Positions 1 to 11,451 of a DNA stretch of 64,000 bases are shown here, piece after piece. The DNA comes from AP-16 sp963755055. GTDB lineage: Bacteria; Pseudomonadota; Alphaproteobacteria; Rhizobiales; Xanthobacteraceae. Under the pieces are notes generated by a model. It had not been told where the DNA came from. It ran no database searches and saw nothing but the letters and a program-made list of their open reading frames with translations. Location of the stretch: assembly GCA_963755055.1 (NCBI GenBank), contig CAVWIS010000045.1, positions 1-64,000 on the forward strand, read 5' to 3'. The stretch's first letter is position 1; each line of letters begins with the position of its first letter. The position numbers were made by a program, and so were the translations under genes.

Positions 1-281
1 TGTACCCCAAAGGCGTCGAAGTGGCTGTGGATGTTTACACGGGCAGCCTGAAGAGAGAAGGCGGTGCGTGGTCAGCACGGCTAAACGGCGACGTCCCATT
101 TGATCATGACCCGCGCTGGCGTCGGAGACTGGATTGCACGACTTACTCAACGGAACCAATTCGGTTTTCAAATGGTTCAAGCGCCCAGTTTCTCTTCCGT
201 GCTCCTGATCAACCCTCGCACGATCGTTTGATGCGACTGGGAATTAGGCTCTCTTCACCGCGGAGGCGCGGAGTACGCTGA
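1..281 (+). other. Open frame entering from the window edge, unidentified
   Basis: A reading frame is open from the left edge and ends near 281. Its first residues (YPKGVEVAVDVYTGSLK) look like protein, but after about residue 45 the composition no longer does, so only a 3' fragment may be real. The only start-like codon is a GTG at 21 without a convincing ribosome-binding site. I do not recognise a family. From here to the GAF gene at 542 I see only the palindromic repeat and a ribosome-binding site. Confidence 0.2.
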
Positions 282-331
282 GAAAACAAAATTAGTATTT
301 CCTCTGTGAACTTTGTGTCTGGGCGGTGGAA
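254..331. repeat. Imperfect palindromic repeat, dispersed type
   Basis: The left arm TTCACCGCGGAGGCGCGGAG and a right arm ending GGGCGGTGGAA are imperfect inverted copies around an AT-rich centre. Similar 'CACCGCGGAGACGCGGAG...' palindromes occur as dispersed intergenic repeats in many bacterial genomes. This copy has diverged arms and no coding content. Confidence 0.45.
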
Positions 332-541
332 AGGAATCGGATATCTCACCGCCGATCCGCCAGAGGACAGATAGCCACAAGGCTAAGGCGCTGAGGGTGC
401 GGAGAAAATCGAATGACGAGCACGGTTTCCGGCGCGGTTGACACCGAAGTTTCCCGTCGGATAGGCTCTCGAACCGAGATCCAGCCTCCCCGCAATCGGA
501 GAAAGTGACCGTTCTCTTAGAATTGAATCAGGAGAACTCTG

Positions 542-3500
542 ATGGCAAAGCTTGGGGTCACAAAAAAGAAAAAGAGTCCGCGCGGTAACGAACTGAGCCA
601 GCTCAAAGAGGAGTTGCGCCGCGTCTCCGAGCAGCTTGAGTTTCGTGACCGTGCGCTCGCCGAAGCCTTCGAGCAACAGACAGCGACCAGTGAGATCCTG
701 GGCGGATCGCTAGCTCGCCGACTGATATTCAGCCGGTGCTTGATGTTGTCGGCGGAAAACGCGGCGCGGCTTTGCGAAGCCAATGATGCTGTGATCTATC
801 GTGTCGAAGAGGACGTCCTTCAAGGTGTAGCGCTATACGGGCCGATCCCAATGCGAGAGGCGCCGCTCTCTCAGTCGCGGCTCTACGACCGGCCGCGCTG
901 TGGTTGACCGCCAGGTGGTCCACATCCATGACATCAATGCTGAGTCGGACACTGATTTCCCTGACATCGACAGGACGGGTACCCGTGGAGGAAGCCGTGC
1001 CAGAACAAGACTCGCGGCTCCGCTGCTGCGCGAAGGAATCCCCCTTGGGGCTATTCTCATTCGTCGCATGGAGGTTCGTCCCTTTAACTGAAAAGCAAAT
1101 CGCCCTCCTCAAGACTTTCGCTGATCAGGCCGTGATTGCTATCGAGAATGTGCGCTTATTCAAAGAACTCAAGCGAGAACCGCGGAATCGAAACCAGTAA
1201 TTGAACTTCAGAAGCTCTGGAACACCAGACGGCGACGGCGAGGTGCTTGGCAATCATCAGCCGCTCGCCCACGGACGTGCAGCCGGTCCTCGACGCCATC
1301 GTCGAAAGCGCCGCCCGGGTTTGTGGGATTGATGATTTGGTGCTGCACATTCAGGAAGGGGACCGTTTCATTTCGCGGGCTCATTTTGGTCCCATTCCTG
1401 TACCAAGCTGCCGCGCGGAGATCAGCATCGATGATTCACAATTTCGCTGGATGCGCGAGCACGGCACGCTCCATATTCCCGACGTAAGAGAGTGGAACGA
1501 TTTCCAAGTCATAAATATCAGCGGCTGGCGTAGCTTTTTAGCCGTTCCTCTACGTCAGCAAGGCGAACTCATTGGTGGAATGACTGCACGTCGTATCGAG
1601 ATGCGGCCCTTCACGCCCGCTCAGATCAAGCTCCTTGAAACCTTCACCGATCAAGCGGTGATTGCATCGAGAACGTGCGGTGTTCCAGGAACTGAAAGAA
1701 TCGCTGGAGCAGCAGACGGCGACGAGCAAGATTTTGGGTGTCATCGCCAGCTCGCCGACGGATATTCAGCCGGTGCTGGATGTAGTTGCTGAAAACGCAA
1801 CGGGGGTTTGTGGCGCTACGGATGCCGTCATTCTCCGAGTCGAAGGTAATAACCTCGGCGAGTCGCCCTTATCGGGCCATTCCCGGGCATTGAAGAACCA
1901 ACGCCTATCAGCCGTGGGTGGGTGAGTGATCGGGCCACGGTCGATCGGCAAACGATCCACGTTCATGATGTTGAAGCAGAGGTGCGAAACCAGAGTTTCC
2001 GGAATTACCAAGACCGTTCGGCAGATCAATCCGACTCGCACAATGCTCGCCACTCCATTACTTCGCGACGGCATTTCCCTTGGTGTCATCGGAATTCGCC
2101 GTTTCAGAGGTTCAAGCCTTTCACTGAGAAACAGATTACGCTTCTCAAAACCTTCGCCGACCAAGCTGTGATCGCGATCGAAAACGTTCGGTTGTTCAAG
2201 GAATCGCAGGAGCGCAACACGGAATTGCGCGAGGCACTGGAGCATCAGACGGCAACGGCCGAAGTGCTCGGTATTATCAGCCGGTCGCCGACGGACGTAC
2301 AGCCGGTGCTCGATGCTATCGTCGAGAGCGCTGCGCGGGTTTGCGGGATAGATGACGTGCTGCTGCGACTCCACGATGGCGACGGTATGGTTCGTGCGGG
2401 CTCATTTTGGCCCGATAGCCGATCGGCTATCGTCAAGATCAGTATGGATGAGCCAGAGTTTCGCTGGATGCGCGAGTACGGCGCACTCCACGTTCCCGAC
2501 GTTCGCGACATCAAAACTGATTTCCCGATCGTTCGGTTCCGGCGGTAACTTTCGCACCTTCTTGGCCGCTCCCCTTCGCCAGCAGGGGAGACGTCGATTG
2601 GAGTACTGATCGCGCGTCGCATCGAGGTGCGTCCCTTCACGCCAGCGCAAATCAAGCTCCTTGAAACCTTCGCCGATCAAGCTGTGATCGCCATCGAAAA
2701 CGTCCGGTTGTTTCAACGAACTCAAGGAGTCGTTGGAGCAGCAAACTGCGACGAGCGAGATTCTGGGTGTCATCGCTAGCTCGCCGACGGACATTCAGCC
2801 GGTGCTCGATACGATTGCGCAGAACGCGGCACGAGTGTGCGGATCCGATGACGCAACTATTCGCCTTCTCGAGGGCAATGAGACGATCCTGGCGGCGCAC
2901 TACGGAACGATTCCACCGAACCACCCGGAACGGAGACCCATGGCGTGGCGGACGGTCGGCAACGAAGCCTTGCTCCAGCGCAGGACGATCCACATTGCAG
3001 ACGTACTGGCTGAGGTAGAGAAGTTTCCGGACAGTATACGGGGCACCAATCCAGGCGGTATTCGAACTTTTCTTGTGACGCCGTTGCTGCGGGAAGGGAC
3101 CGCGATCGGGGTGATCAACATCCGCCGCACGGAGGTGAAACCCTTCACTGACAAGCAGGTAGCGCTACTGGAGACCTTCGCCTCGACAAGCCGTCATCGC
3201 GATAGAGAATGTGCGGCTGTTCAAAGAATTGCAGGAGCGCAACGCCGAATTGCGCGAGGCGCTGGAGCATCAGACGGCAACATCTGAAGTGCTCGGCATC
3301 ATCAGCCGCTCGCCTACGGACGTGCAGCCGGTCCTCGATGCCATCGTCGAGAGCGCGGCTCGGGTTTGTGGGATTAATAACATGCAGCTGCGACTCTGTG
3401 AGGGTAACACTATGGTTTCTCGGGCTCATTTTGGCCCCGTACCCGTTCCGGGGGCGAGATCGGTATAGATGCGCCACCCTTTCGCTGGGTGCGGGAGCAC

Positions 3501-6500
3501 GGCACGCTTCACATTCCCGACATCCGCGCTGCAGAACGATATTCCAATTTGTATTTCCGGGAACGCTGCGCACTTTCTTAATCGTTCCCCTTCGTCAGCA
3601 GGCGGAACTCATAGGATCGCTGACCGCGCGCCGGACCGAGGTGCGTCCGTTTACCCCGGTGCCAGATCAAGCTTCTCGAAACATTCGCCGATCAGGCCGT
3701 GATCGCCATCGAAAACGTCCGGCTATTCAACGAACTAAAAGAGTCGCTGGAGCAGCAGACTGCGACGAGTGAGATTCTTGGTGTCATTGCTCGGTCGCCG
3801 ACGGACATTCAGCCGGTATTGGACAGTGTGGCCGAAAGCGCCGCTCGGCTATGTGAAGCTACTGACGCTGTAATACTTCGTGTGAACGGTAACTACCTTC
3901 AAAGAGAAGCGCAATATGGGTCGATTCCGACGTCCCCAACGATGGATATTCCTCTTCTCATTAGCCGCGGCTGGCCGGCTGGCCGAGCCGTGCTTGACCG
4001 GAGAACAATGCATATCTCTGACGTACTGGCAGAAATTGAAACCGAATTTCCGGATGCGAAATCGCTCCAGCAGGCTCAAGGTACGCGAACAATACTTGTA
4101 GCGCCGTTGCTTCGAGAAGAAGTTTCGATCGGAGCGATTGTGACTTCGTAGACAAGAAGTGCGGCCGTTTACAGAAAAGCAGGTCGCTCTGCTCACGACT
4201 TTCGCAGATCAAGCAGTCATCGCTATCGAAAATGTGCGATTGTTCAAGGAATTGGGAGATCGCAACTCAGAATTGCGCGAAGCACTGGAGCATCAGACTG
4301 CAACCGCCGAGGTGCTCGGCATCATAAGCCGCTCGCCCACGGATGTGCAGCCTGTCCTCGACGCCATCGTCGAGAGCGCCGCGCGGGTTTGCGGGATTGA
4401 TGACATTGTTCTGCGACTCCGCGAGGGCGACGCTATGGTTCAGCGTGCCCATTTCGGTCCTGTTCCAATAACTCGCGTTCAGATCAGTGTTGATGAGCCC
4501 TTTTTCCACTGGATGTGCCAACACGGGACTCTGCACATTCCGAATGTTGAGGAGCAGACCGAAGTTCCTTTGCAGAATTTCAGTGGTAACTGGCGTACAG
4601 CGTTGTTTGTTCCTCTTCGCCAGCGGACGGAAGTTATAGGACACCTCACTGCCCGTCGAATACAATTGTCGCCGTTCACCCCAGCGCAGATCAAACTCCT
4701 CGAAACTTTTGCCGACCAGGCCGTGATTGCTATCGAGAACGTGCGGCTGTTCCAAGAACTCAAAGAGGCATTGGAACAGCAGACGGCGACGAGCGAAATC
4801 TTGGGTGTCATCGCCAGCTCGCCGACCGATATTCAGCCGGTGCTGGACACGGTGATCGCCAATGCGGTGAAATTGTCCGGCGCGACAAAAGGTCATGTCC
4901 GTCAACTCGATGGCGAGTTGCTCCGGGTCGTCGCCCATTATGGCGAGACTGCTGAAGAAGTCGCCTTGCTTCGGAGCCGACCGGGACGTGTTGGAGTTTC
5001 GACTTCAACAAATCGCGCATTCAGCGAGCAAAGGCCATACAGATTGCGGATGCTGCAACAGAGCGTGGCCCGAGCAGTCTCGCCGCACAGCGTGGAGCGA
5101 GGACGATGTTGTCAATGCCATTGCTGCGAGAGGGAATGGCGATCGGAGTAATCGTAATTTGGCGTGACTTCGTTGAGCCGTTCACCGAGCGGCAAATCGC
5201 ACTGGTCAAAACCTTCGCCGATCAAGCCGTGATCGCCATCGAGAACGTCCGCCTGTTCAAGGAACTCCAGGAGCGCAACGCAGAGTTGCGCGAGGCACTG
5301 GAACATCAGACGGCAACGGCGGAGGTGCTTGGCATTATCAGCCGCTCGCCTACGGACGTGCAGCCAGTCCTCAACGCCATCGTTGAGAGCGCCGCAAAGG
5401 TTTGTGGGATTGATGACGTGGTGCTGCGACTCCGCGATGGCGATGTGATGGTTCCACGTGCTCATTATGGCCCCATACCTATTGGCCGCATCGAGGTCAG
5501 TAGTGATGACCCACTATTTCGCTGGATCGCGAGCACGGTACGTCCATATTCCCGACCGTCCGGGCACAGACATGATTTTCCGACAGTCGGTTCCTAGTAG
5601 CAGCTGGCGCACGTTTTTGGCTCCCCTTCGTCAGCAAGGGGAATTCATTGGAGCGCTCATCGCACGTCGAATCGAGGTGCGTCCCTTCACTCCGGCGCAA
5701 ATTAAGCTGCTTGAAACCTTTACCGACCAGGCGGTGATCGCGATTGAGAACGTCCGGCTGTTGAAGGAATTGCAGGAAGTACGTGACCTGAATGAAGCGT
5801 TAGAACAGCAGACGGCGACGAGCGAAATCTTGAGCGTCATCGCAGCTCGCCTACGGATATTCAGCCGTGTCTGAACGCCGTCGCCGAAATGCCGCCCGAC
5901 TATGCAGCGCGATCGATGCTCAGATCTACCGTGTCGACGAGAGACGCTGCGGGCAGCGGCACATTACGGGGATCGGTTCCAGTGACGCCAGGATATTGAA
6001 ACGGATGGAATCCACACACAGTTGGTTCGGGCCGCGCCGTGGTAGACCGTCAGACAATCCACATTCACGATATAGGCAGGCGGTACCAGAGTCCGAGTTG
6101 CCATCAAGGCCGAGCGCGGCGGCACTCGTACAATCCTCGCCACGCCACTACTACGAGAGACACAGCTCATTGGGGTGATTCTCCTCCGCCGAGAGGAAGT
6201 CCGCCCATTTTCTGAAAAGCAAATCGCAGCTCCTAAAAACGTTTGCGGATCAGGCGGTCATCGCGATCGAGAACGTTCGGCTGTTCAACGAATCGCAGGA
6301 ACGTAACCGTGATCTGACCGAAGCTCTGGAGCAACAGACCGCGACGAGCGAAATCCTGAGGGTGATCGCCAGCTCGCCAACCGATCTTCAACCGGTCTTT
6401 CAGACGATTCTTGACAACGGCGTTCGCCTCTGCGAGGCGCAAAATGGCGCGGTGTTTAGATTTGATGGCGAGGTCTTTCGGGCCGTCGTGGCGAATAACA

Positions 6501-7469
6501 TTTCCGCCACATTGCAAGCTTATATAGGAAGCACGCCGATCCGGCCAGGGCGAGAGAGCGCATTGCGTCGGGTAGGACTTGAAAAACGGCTGGTTCATAT
6601 TCCCGACATGCTCGCCGATCCTGAATGCATTGTGCCTGAACCCTATAAAGAGGAAGGAATGCGGACGAATCTCGCTGTGCCGCTTCTCAAAGAGAATGAG
6701 TTGATCGGCGCGATCGCGATCCATCGCCATGAAGTCCGACCATTTACAGAGAACCAAATCAGGTTACTCGAAACGTTTGCCTCCCAGGCCGTGATTGCCA
6801 TTGAAAATGTTCGCCTATTCCAAGAGCTCACCGAGGCGTTGGAGCAGCAAACTGCAACCAGCGAAATACTCGGCGTTATCGCCAGCTCGCCGACGAAGAT
6901 TCAACCGGTTTTGGATGTAGTCGCGGCCACGGCAGCACGACTGTGTGAGGCGACTGACGCACAGCTTCGACTGCTTGACGACACGAGTCTTGGTCGGCGG
7001 CTTCATATGGTTCGTTTCCGAATCCAGTGCGCGAGCTAGCACCGATGAGCCGCGAAATATTGACGGGCCGGGCCATCATCAACCGACAAATGATTCCACG
7101 TGCATGACATGGAGCGAGAGCGCCAGACTGAGTATCCCGAAGCACCGATGGACGGAACTCGAACAGCTCTTGCTATACCCCTGCTTCGTGAGAGCGTTCC
7201 AATTGGCGTGATTCTGATTCGCCGACAGGAAGTGCGTCCCTTCACGGACAAGCAGGTGGCTCTCCTTCAGACCTTCGCAGACCAAGCTGTGATCGCCATC
7301 GAGAACGTGCGGTTGTTCAAGGAATTGCAGGAACGCAATCGCGATCTTGATTGAAGCGTTGGAACAGCAGACCGCTACCGCCGAAGTGTCGAAGGTGATC
7401 AGCCGTTCGACGTTCGACCTGCAGCCGGTGTTGGATACTTTCGTTGCAACATCTTCCTCCCTGGTCTGA
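542..7469 (+). pseudogene. Giant multi-GAF sensory protein, frameshifted and lacking an output domain
   Basis: The start is an ATG preceded by AGGAG. The first 35 residues are a Lys-rich coiled-coil-like lead-in (MAKLGVTKKKKSPRGNEL). Thirteen complete GAF modules and a partial fourteenth follow, each led by a helix of the type EQQTATSEILGVIASSPTDI or EHQTATAEVLGIISRSPTDV and each closing with TFADQAVIAIENVRLFKEL. GAF domains bind small ligands; in related alphaproteobacterial proteins such strings sit in front of a histidine kinase or cyclase. Here the string stops in the lead helix of module 14 (DLQPVLDTF) and meets a stop near 7467, so no kinase, cyclase or phosphatase domain follows. Almost every module has one to three single-base indels (for example an extra T near 2709 and a missing base near 1666), while motifs on either side stay well conserved. 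That suggests either very recent inactivation or sequence errors. What else it could be: a 3'-truncated remnant next to a rearrangement point near 7445. Confidence 0.8.
660..7450 (+). repeat. Tandem GAF-module array, alternating A/B units, about 515 bp each
   Basis: The closing motif QAVIAIENVRLF recurs near 1130, 1660, 2170, 2685, 3195, 3695, 4215, 4720, 5230, 5730, 6260, 6795 and 7290, a period of about 515 bp. Modules 1-10 alternate strictly. Type A has SPTDIQPVLD, then VDRxxxHIxDV, then LLREGxxIGxI. Type B has SPTDVQPVLDAIVESAARVC, then FRWM, then LHIPDV and LRQQGELIG. B units begin near 1225, 2240, 3265, 4288 and 5303, giving a super-repeat of about 1020 bp. Modules 11-13 are A-like. This points to growth by duplication of an A+B pair. 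Confidence 0.85.
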
Positions 7470-7545
7470 GGGCGCTTCGGATACCTCTCGGCATTAAAAC
7501 CTGAGGAACCGAACCAGGCTGGCTCATCGTGAGGATCGACTACCT

Positions 7546-9003
7546 ATGATGGACGTCGTCGTCATTGGCGCTGGACCCGCGGGTGTAATGGCTGCCCTCC
7601 GCGCGGCAGACCTTGGCGCGCGCACGGCGGTGGTGACGCGCGCAGAGTTCGGCGGCATGGCGGCCAATGACGGACCGGTTCCGGTGCGAACTCTTGCCTA
7701 CGCAGCAAGATTGATCCGCGAGGCTCGACAGCTAAACCGGTATGGCATCCACGTTGGCGAGCCGGTGCTGGACTATCCCAGGCTGCTCTCGCGCGTGCGC
7801 GAAGTCGTTGGCGACGTGCGCGCGCATTCTTCTCTGCGCTCCCAGATCAATTCTTCGGAAGTCATGGTCCATGAAAATGCCGGCGCTGCGCATTTTGCGG
7901 ACGCGCACACCATCGACTGCGAGAACGGGCTGCGGCTTCGAGCTAAAAAATTCATCATTTGCACGGGAGGCGTCAGCAGGCCGCCTTTCAATTCCGGGTT
8001 TTGAGTTAACGAGGACTTCACAGCGACGCCTGGAGCTTGACGTCTGTTCCGCCGTCAATGCTTGTCGTTGGCGGCGGAGCCACTGGAGTGCAGGTTGCTT
8101 CTATTTTCCACGCCTTTGGCTCGCAGGTTCAACTCTTCCAGTCCGGGCCACGCATCCTGCCGACCGAGGATGAAGACGTATCGGCAGCGGTTGCGGCGGC
8201 ATTCCGCCACTCGGGCGTCACGGTTCATGAAAACTTTGGAATCATCCAATTATTTGAGGAGACTCCGACCGGAGTGCGAATGGTTTGCTCGAAAAGCGGA
8301 GAGCAGGTTGCCGCAAAGGAGACAGGTGCAATCATGGCGGTTGGCTGGGTGGCAGACACCGTCGGGCTGGGCCTCGCAAATGCGGACGTAGACATCGACA
8401 ACCGGGGATTTGTGAAAGTCGATGAGCATCAGCAAACCTCCGCGCCTCATATCTTCGCCGCTGGAGATGTTACGGGTCGCCGATGGGGCGCCGCAGGCGA
8501 TTCAGGAAGGCTTCTGTGGCGGGGACGAATGCCGCGCTGGGTCTCGAGACGGCGATTTGGAGCCTCAGCGACTCCTGTGGGCAGTTTCACGGACCCGGAG
8601 TACGCCCATCGGTCTCACCGAAGCAAAGGCTCGTGAAACGCACGATATCGTCGCGACGATTGTTCGCTTAGACGCGACCACCCGCACGATCATCGACGGG
8701 CGCGAATTGGGCTCTGCAAGCTCGTAACCGACCGCAGAACATATCGAATTCTCGGCTGCCAGGCTGGGGGAGCGGGCGGTGGAGATCACTCAGCTGGCCG
8801 CGATAGCCATTGCTGCCGGGAGCGGGGGGATGACTTGGCGCGTATCCCGCTTTTCATATCCGACCTACGCAGGGATACTGGCTCGCCTTGCGGCGAGCGC
8901 GGCGCGCGAACTCAATCTCGAAGTCGGCTGGCAGGCGCATCAGGCGGAAAGCGTTTGGCTTGGTTCTGGGAAAAGCAAAAGAAGCGGAGGAGAAGAGCCA
9001 TGA
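7546..9003 (+). pseudogene. Pyridine-nucleotide-disulfide-type FAD oxidoreductase without the redox cysteines, frameshifted
   Basis: The fold is that of class I flavin oxidoreductases such as mercuric reductase and lipoamide dehydrogenase. An N-terminal FAD Rossmann motif (VVVIGAGPAGVMAAL) is followed by a NAD(P) Rossmann motif (MLVVGGGATGVQVASIF), the FAD-contact segment HIFAAGDVTG and a dimerisation domain ending at LARLAASAARELNLEVGW. At the place where the family carries CxxxxC, the sequence reads FGGMAANDGPVPVRTLA, with no cysteine. Disulfide chemistry is therefore not expected; a plain NAD(P)H oxidase or quinone-reductase role is possible. I see frameshifts near 8005, 8490, 8600 and 8730. 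The start ATG has GAGG 11 bases upstream. The stop overlaps the next gene's start (ATGA at 9000), suggesting an operon. Confidence 0.7.
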
Positions 9004-10221
9004 ACGCGCCGACATCGGCGCGCACCTACAACCAGTATATATCCCCCGCAAATCTATCCCCGGGGAAGCGCCGGCTAAACATCTACTGGACGTGGAGCTA
9101 TCCGTGGGAACGCATCGCAATCAGGCGGCGATGGAGAACCGCTTCTCGACCATGACCGAGGTCCGCAATGTGCTGTGGCCGGCCTATGAGACGCCGGAAT
9201 GGAGCGCGGCGCACTTTCTGCAGGGGATCGCCGGAACGCTGGAACTGTTCCACCGCTCGACGCTAAGCTTTCGGGGATCGCAGGCGAGGCGACTGGGCAT
9301 CCAGTGGCCGTGTTCCAACAAATCGATCAGGCCGGATACAAGTTGTTGATCGACGAGCGCGTTCTTTCGGACGTGGATACACTGATGGTTTTTGGACTCG
9401 ATCACATTCTTTCCGAGCAGGAGGCCAATCCCCAAGAGATCGCAGCGATCCGCGAATGGCTGAAGCGGAGGGCACTGCCTGTTGCTAGCGCCGCATCACG
9501 ATGTAGGCTTCACCAACGATTTGATGCAGCGCCAGGTGGAATATCTTCCATCATCGCGACCCACTGGTTCCGCGTCGGCAGCGCTTCGGCCAGTATACAC
9601 GCTCCTTGATGAAAGGGCTGGGCGTTCCCGTGCATAATACCTATAGGGCCTGCGTCCGGCTACCGTCGGGAGGCTCCAGGGATATTGCGCCGCTGAACGC
9701 GTTCCGTGACCTCGACAAATTGGGGCCTGCTCAACAACATTCCCGACCCTCAATTTTCATCCACACTTGCCGCACTACGAGTTGACGACCGACGATGAAA
9801 AAGCAATTCAGGTTCTCGCGCGCCAGCCAATCGACCTCGAGCGGCCACATCCCTTTACAGAGGCGGGGAACAGAGAGTTTAATTGTCTTCTGTGGATGCC
9901 GCCGAACGAAGAGCGCGCGGGCGACATTGTTTTGGTGGACTCGACGAACTTTACCACGCTGTTTGGAGGCGACGAGAGCCTGAAGCATTTTTGGAACAAC
10001 CTCGCCTCCATGCGGTCGCGGAATATTGTTGGCCACGGTTTCTGTGCGCTCGTTCTTTACCGGCGCCGTTGTCATGAGCTTGTCAACGTCCTGAGCTACG
10101 ACATTCCGGTATTATTCATGAGATTAACCATCGCTGGGCCGTGGCGCGGGGGCGGCTACTTATCGCGCCACTGGCCACGAACGACGTTGTAACAAACACC
10201 TGGAAGCAAGTGCAAAGGTGA
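9000..10221 (+). pseudogene. Conserved protein of unknown function, several frameshifts
   Basis: Coding segments in successive frames join into one protein that begins MNAPTSARTYNQYISPANLS, continues through YWTWSYPWE, FSTMTEVRNVLWPAYETPEW and HPVAVFQQIDQAGYKLLIDE, and runs on through TLMVFGLDHILSEQEANPQE and DLERPHPFTEAGNREFNCLL to LVDSTNFTTLFGGDESLKHF. A last stretch (NHRWAVARGRLLIAPLATND) may belong to it. I have the impression of a conserved soluble family but cannot name it. Breaks lie near 9110, 9275, 9470, 9530, 9640, 9730 and 10120. Its ATG overlaps the stop of the upstream oxidoreductase, so the two were probably translated together. Confidence 0.45.
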
Positions 10222-10529
10222 TGGTAGCCCGGCAATTGTTGCCGTGGTGGACCGGGCGGCTGCCCGCCGGCGCGCGAGAGTTTTGTTAACCTGCCACAGG
10301 GCTTTACCGAGCCCAAGTAATGAAACTATCGGGCGCGAACACTGTTCACCAACTGACAGGATTTCGGCTCATGAAGTTTCGCCACTAGTCGCATTGCCCG
10401 GGCCGGCTGCAGACCAGAGGCGCGAGCACGAATGTTGAGAAAAAATGCACAGGCAGCGATCCTTTCGCGATCGATCCGCGTTCTTAACTAGCTAACGGCA
10501 AGGCAGAAAAGCTTAAGGGAGAATTTCTC
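10222..10529. other. Intergenic stretch, no gene seen
   Basis: A frame open to about 10438 has no start signal, no recognisable motif and skewed composition. The only functional signal I can point to is the GGGAGAA ribosome-binding site just before the next start at 10530. Confidence 0.3.
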
Positions 10530-10796
10530 ATGCAACGACGCGCATTCTTGCAATTTCTTGGCGTTGGATTGGGCATCGCTTCTACCGCGACGGCCCAAGC
10601 CCTAACCATGGTCCAAACGCTGATTCTCATGATATCGGCCGGGCGCCAAACCGCAGCCGAGCGTTGCTATGCCGGAAGACATGGACAGCACGGAAGACGT
10701 CAGAGAGAGGATGTCTGGTATCGCCATGCGCGTCGGGTAAACCGCCGTCACTACCGTCGTGTGAGCCGACGCGTCTATCGGCGCCGTTACTATTAA
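10530..10796 (+). CDS. Small exported Arg/Tyr-rich protein with Tat-like signal
   Basis: A GGGAGAA ribosome-binding site precedes the ATG. The N-terminus MQRRAFLQFLGVGLGIASTA has a twin-arginine-like RRAFLQ followed by a hydrophobic stretch and an Ala-rich cleavage region near residue 23. The last 25 residues are strongly basic and aromatic (HYRRVSRRVYRRRYY). Similar tiny proteins with Tat-like leaders and Arg/Tyr/His-rich tails are common in Bradyrhizobium relatives; their job is unknown. The middle probably holds compensating frameshifts, because a second frame at about 10650-10725 reads PSVAMPEDMDSTEDVRERM, which is more protein-like. Confidence 0.5.
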   Translation: MQRRAFLQFLGVGLGIASTATAQALTMVQTLILMISAGRQTAAERCYAGRHGQHGRRQREDVWYRHARRVNRRHYRRVSRRVYRRRYY

Positions 10797-10982
10797 TCAG
10801 CGGACACGGGGCAGGCTACCGTTGGTGCGATCGCGCCGGAAGCCCGCCTAACGTAGCGGGAGCCACAAACCCGAACAGCCAAAGGCTTAGACGAAGGCGT
10901 CGCCCTCACCTTCAAAGTCCGTTCCCATGCTCCTCGTTGGAATGCTGATTGTCCAGACACTTCCTATTACTTCCATCGGGAC

Positions 10983-11227
10983 ACCGATCAGGCCCTCGAC
11001 GTCGGCCTCCATGATCAGCTGCAGGACGGCCTCCGCGATCGTCCGCAGAAAATCCCCCTGATCTTGCTTTTGCAGAAGCTCGGTTAGGTCCATGTTGGTC
11101 TTGGTCATCGGGGTCTCCGTGTGGTTCGGGGTTGAAGCTGCGAAACTCCACCTCGACCATACACCTCGATGGCCACCCAGATTACACCGGCACCGCCGAT
11201 GAAATTACACCACGTCCGTGGACACTA
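10983..11227 (-). mobile_element. 5' remnant of an IS256-family element
   Basis: On the minus strand an ATG at 11108 opens MTKTNMDLTELLQKQDQGDF...IMEADVEGLIG, the typical N-terminus of an IS256-family (mutator-type) transposase. Homology stops after about 42 residues and the catalytic DDE region is absent. The upstream side ends near 11227 with GGTAGTGTCCACGG on the minus strand, which may be the terminal inverted repeat, but no partner end is present to confirm it. Confidence 0.65.
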
Positions 11228-11451
11228 CCTGATGAGCTGCTGGATGAGGCTGGCGACGACCTTGATCGGCTCCGGATTTACAATCGTCGAATTCGACGAG
11301 CGGGTGAGCGAGTTCCTGGACCGCCCGGTCACCGAGCGAATGGCCCTATGTTCGCTCGACGCCACTTCAAGCAACGGCAAGGCGGACGGATCATGTCGGT
11401 GGCGGCCATAATCGCCGTCGCCGTCAATACGGAAGGACGGCGCTCCGGGGC

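Noticed and set aside
542..7469. The GAF repeats as a CRISPR-like or satellite array
   Set aside because: The period (about 515 bp) and conserved protein motifs show coding modules; there are no short direct repeats with unique spacers anywhere in the window.
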